Shown here: in pieces, positions 32,617 to 43,896 of the stretch
Position numbering within the stretch: position 1 is the stretch's first letter
How the letters are laid out: each line of letters opens with the position of its first letter
Assembly: GCA_902806575.1 (NCBI GenBank)
Contig: CADCXD010000002.1
Span: 372,001 to 436,000, forward strand
DNA: 64,000 nt
Source: Jackrogersella multiformis
Taxonomy: Eukaryota > Ascomycota > Sordariomycetes > Xylariales > Hypoxylaceae
Reading direction: 5' to 3'
The notes under the pieces: generated by a model
The model's input: the letters and a program-made list of their open reading frames with translations, nothing else
Databases searched by the model: none
Told to the model about the DNA's origin: nothing
Translations under genes and position numbers: made by a program

Positions 32617-34736
32617 GCCAATGGGCGCAGCAATTCACCCTTGTTCGCTAGCGAGCTGCTTCCCAATGTTAGTCTTCTAGAAAGTATCTTTTCACTGGAT
32701 GTTACGAATGCTGAATTGCTCCTCTAAATCATTTTCACTATGTCTCAATTACCAATGGAACAGAAGATCCCATGTTGGAGGTGGGGGGAGGGGGCATTCG
32801 AGGCCGCCAAGATGTTCTTCTTGTTCTAGCTGGTACAGTTTTGTAACTGGTTCGGGAGAACATGTCTGCCACGTTAAAGTTGCTTGCTGGATGCCGATTA
32901 TATGCGGTGTCGAATATTACGAAAAGCGATGAATCCAAATAACATATCCTTTGATCCCTTGAGATGCTCGTTTAGGTAGTTTACACGCGGTATGGCTGGT
33001 AATAACTGCTAATTAAGTAATTAAGGGATAGCTAACAGCACAGTTTAGTACGGTCTTAATCCGACGCTATTCTACCCCTTTAAAATAAATGGAGCAGAGA
33101 GAAGTGAGACTAGAAGTATCTTCCCGCTTATTTAGTGTGAGTAAGTACTTGTTAGATATCCATAGATCAGGGGTAAGTTAGGGGCCACAGTTGGGATGGT
33201 TACTGGCTAGTACCGGTATGCATGGGACATGCTACTGCTCCAGCTACAAGCGCTACGGACGGCTGACCTGTAGGTAGTGCATTCAGTTTTTATTTAGGTA
33301 CTGGAGGCATCTGAAGCAATTAATCTGAGATTTTACGATCGCCTGGAATCTAATCTAATTGACGATTTTAAGACATCAAATGATTATTTTCATCTCGCGG
33401 TCGCGCCGGCTACGTGAGATTCTAGACTCAATCATAAATGATTAGATTGTTACTCTTAACTACCTCGATCTTACCTAACTACCTAGACCTACTGTACCTA
33501 TGCGGAATATATCGCTGGCCTAGTTAAGTACGGCAATACCGGAGCTGTGGTTATCTTTGTAGCTTCCTGCGCCTAAATCAACGTACCTACTATGGTATTA
33601 TGGTTAAGTTTTTTGACACTATTGCGTACCGGATTAGCCTCTTGACGATTACATAGGCCAGGCAAGGGTAAAAAAAGATACTTACAAGCCCTGGCAAAGA
33701 CTTTACAGCCCTTGTCGTCGACATTTATTAGCTTCCGTACTATATTTCCGTTCCGACTGGCCTATGCCAGGCCTATTAGAGTACTTAACAGGGTCAGAAA
33801 ACTTTCGCCTGCAACCGTAGTACCTCCTGGGTACCTGCCATGCCGGCTTCCGCCTTACACTAACGTAGCACCCGGAACTTAGCTTTTCGGTCGGATGTCT
33901 AGCGTCATGTATTGCCGTTAATGTAGCGCTTGTGTCTGAAAGGAGTTTATTATGTCTGTGATAGCTCTTCACTTTCGTTAAACCTGTTTGTTTGAGAAAG
34001 AACTTGCAGATTCTCAACATCAAATGAGCGGGACAAGTATTACTACTACTACGACGACGCCCGCCACATCGCTTCCAACAACAAAAATCCTAACCACAAC
34101 CTCAGCCGAACTCGTCGCTCGATCTATACTGTCACGAACATCCCTACGAATGATACACAGTAGACTTTGGGGATACGTGCATCGTGGTCGGGTTTAAGTA
34201 CATCATCATGTAGTGCGTTTGCTGTGGAAATGGAGTGATCAATAATGTTTCGTAATTGCTCAATCTTAGGCCGAGGTTATACTGGCAAAATCTCCAATAT
34301 TATCTAAATACGCAAGGTATAAAAAACCTGCCTTTTTAATCATGTAACCTTATTCCCCTCACATAAGAGATCTTGTATGGCGGGGTTAAGGGGTAAGTGT
34401 GTAATTTGATATAGGGAATTTAGTGCTCTTAATATGATGGATCACTATCTGATTTTTTTCAAATGTTATAAACTTCTGTATGATATTCAATCACGATAGG
34501 CAAGAACCGGGAAGCCGGGTAGGGAGCTTTGGGCGGTGAAGACTTCTAGAATCTCACGCCGCACTGGCCGAATTGCCAAGTAGACGTAGCGTCATCGGAT
34601 CCATGTCATAATGCAAGTATTCGGGATTACGAAATCAAATAATAAACAAACCTGAACCTCCGCATTTGAGAGAGAAATGTGGGATTTGGACTTCAAACAT
34701 TCGTCCGAGTCTGTCTCCTGAGGTATCGAAGCCGCC
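32617..34736. other. Gene-poor flank right of the retroelement
   Basis: 2.1 kb of normal base composition without a convincing gene. Open frames at 32699-32932, 33703-34023 (-) and 33988-34197 have no protein-like pattern; the last includes a threonine run. It forms the upstream region of the GH3 gene. No further repeat copy was recognised. Confidence 0.45.
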
Positions 34737-37309
34737 ATGCTGTCCTCACTCGTAGCGGCCTTTTTCGCGCCTCCCCTCGTCGCCTCTGCTGCTTTAGGTT
34801 ATGTGCAATCACCACCGGCTTTCCCTTCGCGTAAGTCTCGATAAACTTAACGAAAACATCGACTTTGTTACTAATATACGTTTATAGCGCGTGGGAAAGG
34901 GACGGGCGTGTGGGCCAGCGCATACGAAAGCGCCCGTGATCTTGCTGGCCAGCTGACATTAGAAGAAAAGGTCAACATCACTCGGGGCTTCTCCAATAGT
35001 GATAATGTCTGCGCTGGGAATACAGGAACTGTGCCCCGGCTAGATTGGCCGGGAATGTGCCTTCATGACGCTGGTAATGGAGTTAGAGCAACCGACCTTG
35101 TCAATTCGTACCCATCGGCAATTCATGTAGGTGCTAGTTGGGACAGGAACTTGACATACGAAAGGGCCTTCTACATGGGCAAGGAGTTCAAGGCTAAAGG
35201 CGGTAGGCGTTCTCAAGCTTACCATGATCTCCCTGAAACTGTAAACTCACATCCTCTTAGTCAATGTTGTGCTTGGTCCTAATGCTGGTCCGCTGGGGAG
35301 GAGTCCCTTAGGAGGTCGAAACTGGGAGGGATTCTCCGTCGACCCGTTCTTATCCGGCCAGTTGAATGCCGAAACGATCGTTGGCCACCAAGATGCTGGT
35401 GTAATTGCGAATATCAAGGTAATTACCCCGTGTGCCAGTCCATTAGCTGGTCAGGGAGTGCTAATTCGCATCGTTTAGCACTTCATTGCCAATGAACAAG
35501 AGACGTATAGACGGCCGTACTTTGGAGTTGAAGCAGTCTCAGCTAATGTTGACGACAAGACTCTACATGAGTTTTACCTCTGGCCGTTTATGGATAGTTT
35601 AAGAGCTGGTGTGGCCTCGGTTATGTGTTCATACAACCGAATCAATAGCACCTATGCGTGCGAGAACAGCAAGCTCATCAACGGAATCCTCAAAACCGAA
35701 CTTGCATTTGATGGGTTCGTGCTACTTGATTGGAACGCCCAGCATAATCTCGAAAGCGCGAATGCCGGATTAGACATGATTATGCCTGGCGGCGGGTTTT
35801 GGGGCGACAACCTCACTCAAGCGGTTCGTAACGGGTCCGTTAGTGAAGACAGGGTTACAGACATGGTAACAAGGTGAGAGAAATCCGTGAGAAAAATTCA
35901 TCGACAGAGTGCTTAATGCAACTAGGATCCTCGCAGCATGGTACCTTGTAGGCCAAAACGGCACCAATTTCCCGGTGCCAGGAATTGGGATAAAGAATCT
36001 CACTCAGCCACACGATCAAGTCGATGCCCGTATTCCCGAATCTAATCCAGTGATATTAGAAGGCGCTATAGCTGGACATGTTCTAGTGAAGAACGATGGC
36101 GCCTTACCGTTCGAGAAAAAACCAACTATGCTGTCCGTTTACGGGTACGATGCTACGATTCCCGATACTAAAAATACAGATAACCTCTTTCAACTAGGCT
36201 ACACTTCGTCTCCGGAAATGGGACAAGCGGTATTGGGCACAGAACACCATTTCGACCAAGCCGCTAAAGGGGGCACCATTATTACCGGTGGGAGAGCTGG
36301 TGCTAACGGTCCAGCCTATATCGATGATGTAAGAAACATGACAGAATGATTATTCGTTTTACTGACTCCGAAGTAGCCGTTAAGTGCTATTCAACATAGG
36401 GCAAAAGCTGATGGCACCTGGGTTAACTGGGATTTGATCTCACCGAACCCCGATGTTAATGCGGCATCGGATGCTTGTTTGGTCTTCATCAACGCCATCG
36501 CAACGGAGGGCTGGGATCGGGATGGGCTCCACGACGATTTCAGCGATGGGCTTGTGTTGAATGTGGCTTCCAAGTGTGTAAACACCATCGTCGTAGTTCA
36601 CGCTTCAGGGGTCCGCCTAGTCGACCAGTGGATCGATCATCCTAACGTCACAGCTGCCATTATTGCTCACCTTCCAGGCCAAGACAGCGGAGAGGCCATA
36701 GTCAAGCTCCTCTATGGCGAGGCTGGCTTTTCAGGGAAGCTTCCGTACACATTAGCCAGGAATGAAAGCGATTATTCAGTCTACGCTCCGTGTGGTCGAG
36801 GCCCGTCTAATACTACAGACCCACAATGCGACTTCACGGAAGGAGTCTATGTCGACCACCGCCACTTCGACGAGAAGAACATCACTCCGCGATATGAATT
36901 TGGTTACGGGTTATCGTATACTACATTCAACTACTCGTTGCTTTCAGTCGAACCGCTAGGGATCAGTCCGGAAGCGCAAAGCTCATCTACCCCAAGCCAA
37001 GCCGAGAGCCTGTGGGACATCGTGGCTACAGTCAACGCGACAATTGCCAATACAGGGGAGAGATCCGGTGCAGAGGTGGCGCAACTCTATCTTGGCATAC
37101 CGAATAGTCCATCGAAGCAGTTACGTGGCTTCGAGAAAGTCACTCTATCACCAGGTGAATCGGTTGAGGTAAGTTTTGAGCTTACAAGGCGCGATTTCAG
37201 CGTTTGGGATGTCGTTACTCAGGGCTGGGCTGTACAGGACGGAGAGTATGCCGTCTACGTTGGAGCAAGTAGTCGGGATATCAGATTAACAGGCAGTATT
37301 GAGGTTTAG
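34737..37309 (+). CDS. Beta-glucosidase, glycoside hydrolase family 3
   Basis: Model: exons 34737..34830, 34888..35202, 35261..35418, 35479..35873, 35908..36328 and 36377..37309; 771 residues, the usual GH3 size. The start has a strong context (gccgccATGc), and the signal peptide covers about 1-20. The N-terminal TIM-barrel domain includes LDWPGMCLHDAGNGVR, the PLGRSPLGGRNWEGFS loop and SVMCSYNRINSTYACEN. D273 in FDGFVLLDW is the expected nucleophile, although the usual SDW reads LDW here. The second domain has HLPGQDSGEAIVKLLYGEAGFSGKLP, and a fibronectin III-like end carries GAEVAQLYLG and LRGFEKV. The enzyme should release glucose from cello-oligosaccharides or other beta-glucosides outside the cell. 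All five introns are 34-60 bases and in phase, so the gene looks intact. Confidence 0.92.
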
Positions 37310-38432
37310 AGGACCGTGATATACCTCGATGTAGATATTCAGAGGATCGGTCATATTCCAATAATCCTCTAATTTCTAATATGCTAAAACCCATAACGAT
37401 CCATAATTTCCAAATCTGATGAGGTCTACGTTGATAATCAACATTTACAGATATGATCCATGTCAACCACAGTGATTAACAGTAAATAAAAACGGTAACC
37501 TAGAAGTGATATCCTACTTATAAACCCTTAGTCTACCTAGGTAGATACCTAGGTAGTTCCCAATGCAAAAATAGATAGATCTGATGACCAAACAAGTACC
37601 CCGGTAGGTACCTAGGTAACTAATCTCAGAGGGCTGGAAAGCTAGGACATAGCCACCTGGGAAGGTGGGCGACGACAACAATAACGATGATTCATATTCT
37701 ACATATCAATTTTTTTGAACTTTCGATCTAGAGTAATCATTACGAGGTCGAAATCAAGAATTTTTCATTAGGATAAAGATACCAGTAATTAACGCAAGCT
37801 GTAATTGTGGAAAAAAGACGAAAGATATCGCAAAAAGCTTAGTCCGCCCTGCTTCAACCCGTGCATTTGCCCTGAACAATTGGCCAGTTGCCGCCCTGCC
37901 ACGGATTGAACCCGGGACCTACAAAAAGGTCGAGTGTTTTCATGACCCTGTCAACTCCATACCACTACACCATTGGCCAGTTGATGCGAGAGATACGAAT
38001 AGGGGCTGATGGTTGGTGCTAATAATTAGATATATATGTCAACATTTGGTAGTGACCTGCCAACCGCACTGCTGTCTGGCAGCCTTCTTTCGTGTCTTTA
38101 AAATTCGAGGCTACCATGGCACCGGCCAGAGTCTTTATTTACTAACCTTACAATACTCTTGCTTGTCCTTTATCTGCCCCCTTTACCCCTTTGTTCTTCG
38201 CAAATATTGTAGATGACGTACACATCAAAGGCTTTATTTACATGCACTACTATCGCACACAATGCATTATTGTTGTTTCTTTCAATAAACATAAAATACG
38301 CGTCTCAATACATTCAAACCCTTCCCTATATTACTACATAACATTGCAGACAGTCGTCCAGACGATTAAAACTTACATTATCCAGGAAAAAGGTCCACTC
38401 AGTTCAACGTCCATTCTTATTCAAAAGAAAAC
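37310..38432. other. Intergenic region with tRNA-like element
   Basis: It contains CCTAGGTA-type clusters at 37535-37560 and 37600-37620 and the tRNA-like element described separately. The stretch 38280-38430 is a pyrimidine-rich leader for the small membrane-protein candidate. No other gene is seen. Confidence 0.5.
37879..37983 (-). pseudogene. tRNA-like element between 12-base direct repeats
   Basis: On the minus strand the element begins GGTGTAGTGGTAT, a good A box (tRNA positions 10 onward), and near its end has GGGTTCAATCC, a good B box. The copies of ATTGGCCAGTTG (plus strand, 37879-37890 and 37972-37983) enclose exactly 81 bases. The acceptor stem cannot be formed: the bases before the A box belong to the direct repeat, not to a strand complementary to the 3' end. 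The T stem has one mismatch. It is therefore better read as a tRNA-derived remnant or tiny SINE-like insertion with target-site duplication than as a working tRNA. A highly divergent intron-containing tRNA cannot be excluded. Confidence 0.55.
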
Positions 38433-38678
38433 ATGGCTCCCTACTTCATTCAGCACCATACACAGTACTCAGCCCGAAATCTATGTAGCTTAAGTATAGA
38501 TGAGAACCCTTCTTCGTGCTCAGGAGGTGTGCTAAGGAGGGAACCAGCTTCCCTCGCTTGGCCCCCTGACGGCGGTAGCCTAGCCCCTTGGATCGCGATA
38601 TTTATCTGCATACCGGCGATTATAATATTGCTATTATGGGGGGTATGGGCATGTACGTGCCGTAAGCGACGCGTCTAA
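38433..38678 (+). CDS. Small single-pass membrane protein (candidate)
   Basis: 81-residue frame with a good start context (aaacATGGC) after a pyrimidine-rich leader. A soluble N-terminus is followed by one strong hydrophobic helix at about 52-72 (APWIAIFICIPAIIILLL) and a short cytosolic-type end with cysteines and basic residues (CTCRKRRV), fitting the positive-inside rule. I recognise no family. The hydrophobic segment and leader support a real gene, but the short length leaves chance possible. Confidence 0.45.
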   Translation: MAPYFIQHHTQYSARNLCSLSIDENPSSCSGGVLRREPASLAWPPDGGSLAPWIAIFICIPAIIILLLWGVWACTCRKRRV

Positions 38679-39570
38679 GTTGAAAAAACCCCCCACAATA
38701 TCATTGTTAACACGATTACCCCTTTTCCATAGAGTATGCCTAGCAGGCCAACCACAACATCATCTAGTCAAGCGAAAATCAAGAAATAAATACCTAAATA
38801 AGGCATGTAAGTTTTAGGAATCTGGGATAATTAGTTGTAATATCGTGAAAACAATTGTTGTACATAAATGGTGCATTCGTAAAGTCTTAACAATTGGATG
38901 GTCTTATTGCTTAACTTGTACTCGAGGTGGCGCGATGGCAGTGTCTAACAATATTCATGATAGGACATGTTGTTCATTTTTCAACTTTAATGTATTCGTA
39001 GAGCCATACACGTACTACTGAAGAAATTATGTACCTAGGTAGGTAATTTTCTGTTGACTTCATACCAGCCAGTGGACAACACATCCTGAGACTATCACCT
39101 CCAGATACAATCATCGAGAAAGAATCACATGTACTTAACCCATCGGTATGTAAAACAACTTAACGAATATTAACGTTCCATAGATTAACCCTTTATATAT
39201 CAATTGAATTCCTAGTTGCGACTGTAATATGAGGCAGTTATCCCTAGAATGTTGATCATCTCGACCCTCCACACATAGGTAGTGAGACACAGTGCAGAAT
39301 CGTGAGTCAACCCAACCTAGTTCGCGAAAATCAAGGGACGCCAGGCATGTAATGAATCAAACCTCACCCCTCTCTCGGCCATCCAGATACAAAAGGCATC
39401 GAAGCCGACCCTCAAGGATCAAATCTCCATCTGCCCAGCATCATCAACCAAGCTTCTAGTCACTCTTTTATAGTCACTCCTTCAATCTCACGATTCTTCA
39501 ACGCCAACTCGACATCCTTAGCCCAACTCTTCTTAACCTCAACAACCGTTTCTACCCAAATCTTTTCAAA
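38679..39570. other. Upstream region of the heptad-repeat gene
   Basis: 892 bases without a gene. A CCTAGGTAGG motif lies near 39032, and the final 150 bases are pyrimidine-rich, like a leader of an expressed fungal gene. Confidence 0.45.
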
Positions 39571-40431
39571 ATGCAGCAACGTGCCGTCATCGCCCTCATC
39601 TCCCTGCTCGTCGCAGCAGCCAACGCCGCGCCCATCAACACCGTTCCGGGTGTCGGTGCGCTCGGGCCCGTAGCGAGCAAGATGCTCGAGAACGCCGCTC
39701 GCGGTGCCCCCGCGACTGCCAACGGCGTCGTTGCCGGTGTCGCCGAAGGCCAGCGCGGCGCGGAGAAGTCCAAGGAGGAAGAGCAGGAGGCCCAGAAGCA
39801 GGCCCAGCACGCCGCTGGAGCAGAACAGGGCGCCGGTAAGGTTGGCGAGCACGCCACCGAGAACAGCCAGGGTGCTGTCAAGGGGGGCCGGAAGGCCTCT
39901 AAGGAAGGCCAGGAGGCCAGCAAGGAAGGGGAGCACTCCCAGAAGGAGGGCCAGAAGGCAGAGAAGTCCGGTCAGCACTCTGCTGAGGAAGGCCACAGAT
40001 TCAGCGAGCACGGAAAGGGTGGCCAGAAATCAGGCAACTACGGTGCCAACAGGGGCGCTTCCAAGGATGGAACCGCATACAACAACAAGGACGGCGCCAA
40101 GAGCGGCGACAGGTTCGCCCAGGACAAGAACGATGCCTTCCACGCCGAAGCCGAAGGATCCAAGCAGGCTGCCGAGGGCTCTAAGGCTGAGGCCGAAGGA
40201 TCCAAGTCCGCACAGGGAGCTTCCTTCGCGGGCGCTGAAGGGTCTAAAGCCGGTGCCGAAGGGTCTCAGGCCGCTGCTGAGGGTGCCAAGGCTGCTGGTG
40301 AGGGATCCAGGGCTGGTGCTGAGGGATCTAAGTCCGCCAAGGAGGGTTCCAAGGCCAAGGGACAGGCTGCGAAGGGAGAGCAAGGTCTCAACGGACTCTT
40401 CAGCGCTCTCGGCGGTGGTATCGGACACTAG
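39571..40431 (+). CDS. Secreted hydrophilic heptad-repeat protein
   Basis: Intronless 286-residue protein. Signal peptide about 1-20 (MQQRAVIALISLLVAAANAA). The rest is very hydrophilic, rich in A, G, E, K, S and Q, with no cysteine. Two arrays of seven-residue units are phased by glycine: G113, 120, 127, 134, 141, 148, 155 and 162 (unit like SKEGQEA), and G196, 203, 210, then 224, 231, 238, 245, 252 and 259 (unit like GAEGSKA). A less regular linker with two NKDG/SKDG-type motifs separates them, and the end is GLNGLFSALGGG. The composition resembles LEA-like or other disordered hydrophilic proteins, but the period is 7, not the LEA 11. I do not recognise the family. The clean glycine phase argues against an ordinary coiled coil. 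Confidence 0.8.
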   Translation: MQQRAVIALISLLVAAANAAPINTVPGVGALGPVASKMLENAARGAPATANGVVAGVAEGQRGAEKSKEEEQEAQKQAQHAAGAEQGAGKVGEHATENSQGAVKGGRKASKEGQEASKEGEHSQKEGQKAEKSGQHSAEEGHRFSEHGKGGQKSGNYGANRGASKDGTAYNNKDGAKSGDRFAQDKNDAFHAEAEGSKQAAEGSKAEAEGSKSAQGASFAGAEGSKAGAEGSQAAAEGAKAAGEGSRAGAEGSKSAKEGSKAKGQAAKGEQGLNGLFSALGGGIGH

Positions 40432-40962
40432 AGGTAAGGTTCTCAATCTGTAACATCATCTGTTGAGTCCTGCTAATTCTTGTTCTTAGTGCTCATCTAG
40501 AATCTCGGCACCGCTATTATGCAAACTTACGAGGTTATTACAGATGAAAGAATGAGGATAAGATGTCAGATTGAAAACATGTTGGAGTTATAGTGTTTGG
40601 ATGAGAAGTAACAGTTGATTCGGTGTTTTATTGGTTCAGGTCTTGCTATTTTATGTATTAATACTCGCCGCATTTTGCCAACAAGGTTGCAGCTCAAAGT
40701 CCAAGTGTTTCAAATGTATTTGTGAAGAGCAAGTGTTATTCATTGTAGACAGACAATATGCACCGAAACACCAACATTTATCGTGACTCCAATGCTACCC
40801 CGAGAAACAATCTGTTACATATGTCGCTCCTAGGCCAATCAAAACCATTGATGCTTCGCCGCGAAGTACCCGCAAACTCCGCCGTTATGCACAATAGTAG
40901 AAGTTGAAAGACTACAAAAACTCGCATATGCTCAACGCAAACTGGATCGGATCATGCAGCAC
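40432..40962. other. Convergent intergenic region
   Basis: 531 bases between the heptad-repeat gene (+) and the PX-associated gene (-). Nothing beyond 3' UTR-like sequence is seen. Confidence 0.5.
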
Positions 40963-43069
40963 CTATTTCAGGGGTAGGTCTTGGCTCGAAATATTGGCAA
41001 TGAGCATTTTGAATTGCGGTCCAAGAAAGTCAACTACGACCGAGACGTCAGGGGGTTCGGGCCGGGCCTGTTCTTCTTGCTGAGTGATAGCATTTGGGTC
41101 CCAAGTGTCCGATTTGGCAATGGCTTCGGTTTTTCCGAGGGCCTTCACACCTTTAACGTCCTTTCCTTTTCTTGGGGAGCCTATTGGGGAGCTTGGTGTG
41201 ACGATGGTCTTATCTAGTAAGCAATGCCAACGTGTTATGTAGACACCTGGTCCGCTCATGTTACCCGCCATCTTCTTATTTTCCTGATTATTCACACCAT
41301 CGATAATACTCTGGGTTCGTGTCCACGATAGAGCCTCGAGTGCTGAGAGGTAACTGGCGTGAGCATCGATGGCGGCCTTGACAATATCCTGCTTCTCATT
41401 CGGAAGCCCGTCAAAAAGACTCTGTAGATTCTTGTTCATCTCCATGGCACCACATGAACTGCGAGTTCCATCCACCGCGGGCGCGCCACCGTTCTTCTCT
41501 GCTGGTTGCCTAAAAAACTTGAGACTGTTCTTAGCCCAATCAAGCCATGTTTCCCGTAATTCTGGACACCCCTTAGCGAAGTCACATAGGTATTCGTATG
41601 CTAGGTGGCGATTGCGTTTCAGCAGAGCAACATAGTCTTCAACGGAAGGTGGATCAGGGTCGCTCCGCATCTCTCCGTTATCCTGCTTCTTCGGCTTACT
41701 TGTCTCTATCAAGTTTGTCAAGAAGCTTTCGACGGAGCTGATATGTTTTCGTAGATCCACATTCTTGTGGATAGTTCGAATCATGGGTTCAAAAACCGAC
41801 ACTCCATCTCGCACAATAGTGGTCGTCAGGTCTGGGCATTGGCGGCATAGGACTTCTGTGATCTTCTCTCTATCACGTATCGCAAGTTGAGCAGAGTAGT
41901 ATTCCAAGCACTGGGTGTGTTGTGCCTTGGTGAGGGATTCTGTTAAGCCTTTCTCTCTGGTTTCCAAAATGGCGATAATAATGGACTTCTTTTCGCTTTG
42001 ACTCAATTCACGGGTGGATTCGTGCTGTTCTCTGGGTGCCTGTAGATGCTCGTCGATTACAGTAAGATGTTTCTCATGTGGTGCTTCTTTACTTCGTTTA
42101 ATATTGTCAATGGCTTTGCGAAAGTCACCGGTGTCCCATTCCAACACAAGAGATATTATCCTAGTGAAGTCGAGTTAGCTCCTCTCGGGATTGGAATAGT
42201 AAATACCTAGGTACGCACCTTTGCATTAGATTCATCCCATCCGAAGCGTTCTGGGTTAATCCAATCCAGTTTGAAAATGCGCCGACGCTGACCTTTGCTA
42301 GGAATAGCTTGACCATGGCATTAATCATGGTTCCGGCATTCCCGAGACGCAGTGTTTGTCCAATTACCGAATACGGGACCAAGCCATGGACGTTATCAAC
42401 CAGCTTCAGTAAGTAAGGACCTTCAGCCGATAAGACAAAGAGGTGATGGAGGAACGTGGCTATGTAGATAATGGCGAAATTAACTGCGGCTTCCACTGCT
42501 GGTGAATAGTCCTCTAGGTTTGTAGTCTTCGTGAAGTGGTCGAAGAGCTCCCTAATTAAGTCTCCGTAGACAAAATGCTGTACCACATCGTCCCAAGCCC
42601 TAGCCAAGTCTTCTGCTGCGTGTAAGTCGTATTTACCATGGAGGTCTGGTAACTTGGTTTTGGGTACGCCCATCAGTAAGCCCCTGGTGATAGATTCATG
42701 GATGACTGATGATGCCGATGCGAGTCGTTTCCTACTTCCTAGTGTCCCTTTATCATAACTCTCTGATAATCCTGCCTCGCCGAATCTTTTCATGATATTT
42801 CGGAACTTAGTGGCCCAAAATTCGGAGGGCAGATCCCTGAGTCCAGGTATGGGAAGAACCAATCTGGTAAAGAGAAGTTGCAAAAGGGGGGAGAATGATC
42901 TTCCACCTTCACTACATTTTTGATCCTGGACTGGTGCATCAAATGGATATCCATACTGCTCGATAGCCTCAGGGTATTTGAAAGTCTGGACTTCCGAATA
43001 AGTTTCATGGTGGACGAGAATGTCGAATAATGCCCCCAACTGATGGGGGGATAAAATCGTAGATGACAT
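40963..43069 (-). CDS. PX-associated / DUF3818-type protein lacking a visible PX domain
   Basis: Model: exon 1 43069..42219, intron 42218..42161, exon 2 42160..40963; 682 residues. The start LSPHQLGALFDILVHHETYSEVQTFKYPEAI and the later PSEFWATKFRNIMKRFGEAGLSESYDKGTLGSRK belong to the fungal PX-associated N-terminal domain. The second half (EWDTGDFRKAIDNIKRSKEAP, AIRDREKITEVL, VDLRKHISSVESFL, SVEDYVALLKR) fits the DUF3818-type region of the same proteins. Yeast YPR097W and relatives combine these with a phosphoinositide-binding PX domain and act in lipid handling at membranes. I see no PX domain here. The ATG at 43069 is preferred to one 60 bases upstream because conservation begins there. 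The intron contains a CCTAGGTA motif. Confidence 0.78.
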
Positions 43070-43876
43070 AATGAGTATTGAGGAACAACGGATCAACCTG
43101 GACGAACATTCGGAACTAGAGAAATGCACTATTTATGTGAGTAGGTTGGGATAAACATGATGTAGTTTGAACGATTTGATGAACCCTTGCAGACTGAAGA
43201 AAAATACAAAGTTAGGTACATTGGATATCTAAACTGGTGCTGGTGGAATCGTTTTAGTGTTCCTAAAAGTGAATCTTTTAACGGTTAGGACGTTTTGTAT
43301 GGAATTTTTGAATAGGTAACGTGCTTACGTCATATGGCGTGGCTCGAACTTTGTTTCTCTTTCCGGGTCATTTGTACGTACCCACTTAGGTACGAGATGT
43401 ACGAGATACAAAGCATCTACCTAGGTAGACATGGTGCGTGTTATGAATACCAACCTTAGGAGGTACTTCCGAATTGTTCATATTGGTACCTATGATTTTT
43501 TGTGAAATCTTGTCACGGATTACTAAGGTAGGTATGATATTCAGACTCCTTTATGCTGTACAACTTTTAGATGTAACTTTTAGATTAATGAATATGCATA
43601 TATACCTATATTGGATATGGATTTACCCTTATATCAGACATATATTCATATACGGAATATTCAAAGGTACAGATCTGTATGCATATATTCAATACTAGGT
43701 ACCTAGGTAGGTACCAAGAAACTCTGGTGGCCTGTGCGCTCAATTGATATGTCTTTGAGCTTTTCAGCTCTTGGCGATAAATTCCGACGATCCACTTTAC
43801 AACCTTCAAAACTTATCTCCATTAGGGTAAACAATTTCTATTCTTGAGCCTCGTCTCAAAATGACTCGTGAGGACA
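43070..43876. promoter_or_regulatory. Divergent intergenic region with upstream ORF
   Basis: Shared upstream region of the PX-associated gene (-) and the carrier gene (+). CCTAGGTA-type clusters occur at about 43418 and 43695-43715. An ATG at 43861 opens a short frame (to 43896) that overlaps the carrier start. Confidence 0.5.
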
Positions 43877-43896
43877 ATGCCGCCAGGCCGCGATGA
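43861..43896 (+). promoter_or_regulatory. Upstream ORF overlapping the carrier start codon
   Basis: ATG at 43861 opens an 11-codon frame ending in TGA at 43894-43896, in a different frame from the carrier and running across its ATG at 43877. If the transcript begins upstream of 43861, ribosomes initiating here would miss the main start, which would lower carrier translation. Confidence 0.45.

Noticed and set aside
33703..34197. Frames of 106 (-) and 69 (+) codons right of the retroelement
   Set aside because: No domain-like features; the plus frame is mainly a threonine run from an ACT-type microsatellite.
39460..40453. Long alternative frames on both strands across the heptad-repeat gene
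   Set aside because: The 21-base periodic DNA keeps all frames open; only the plus frame at 39571 has a signal peptide, a coherent repeat and a proper leader.
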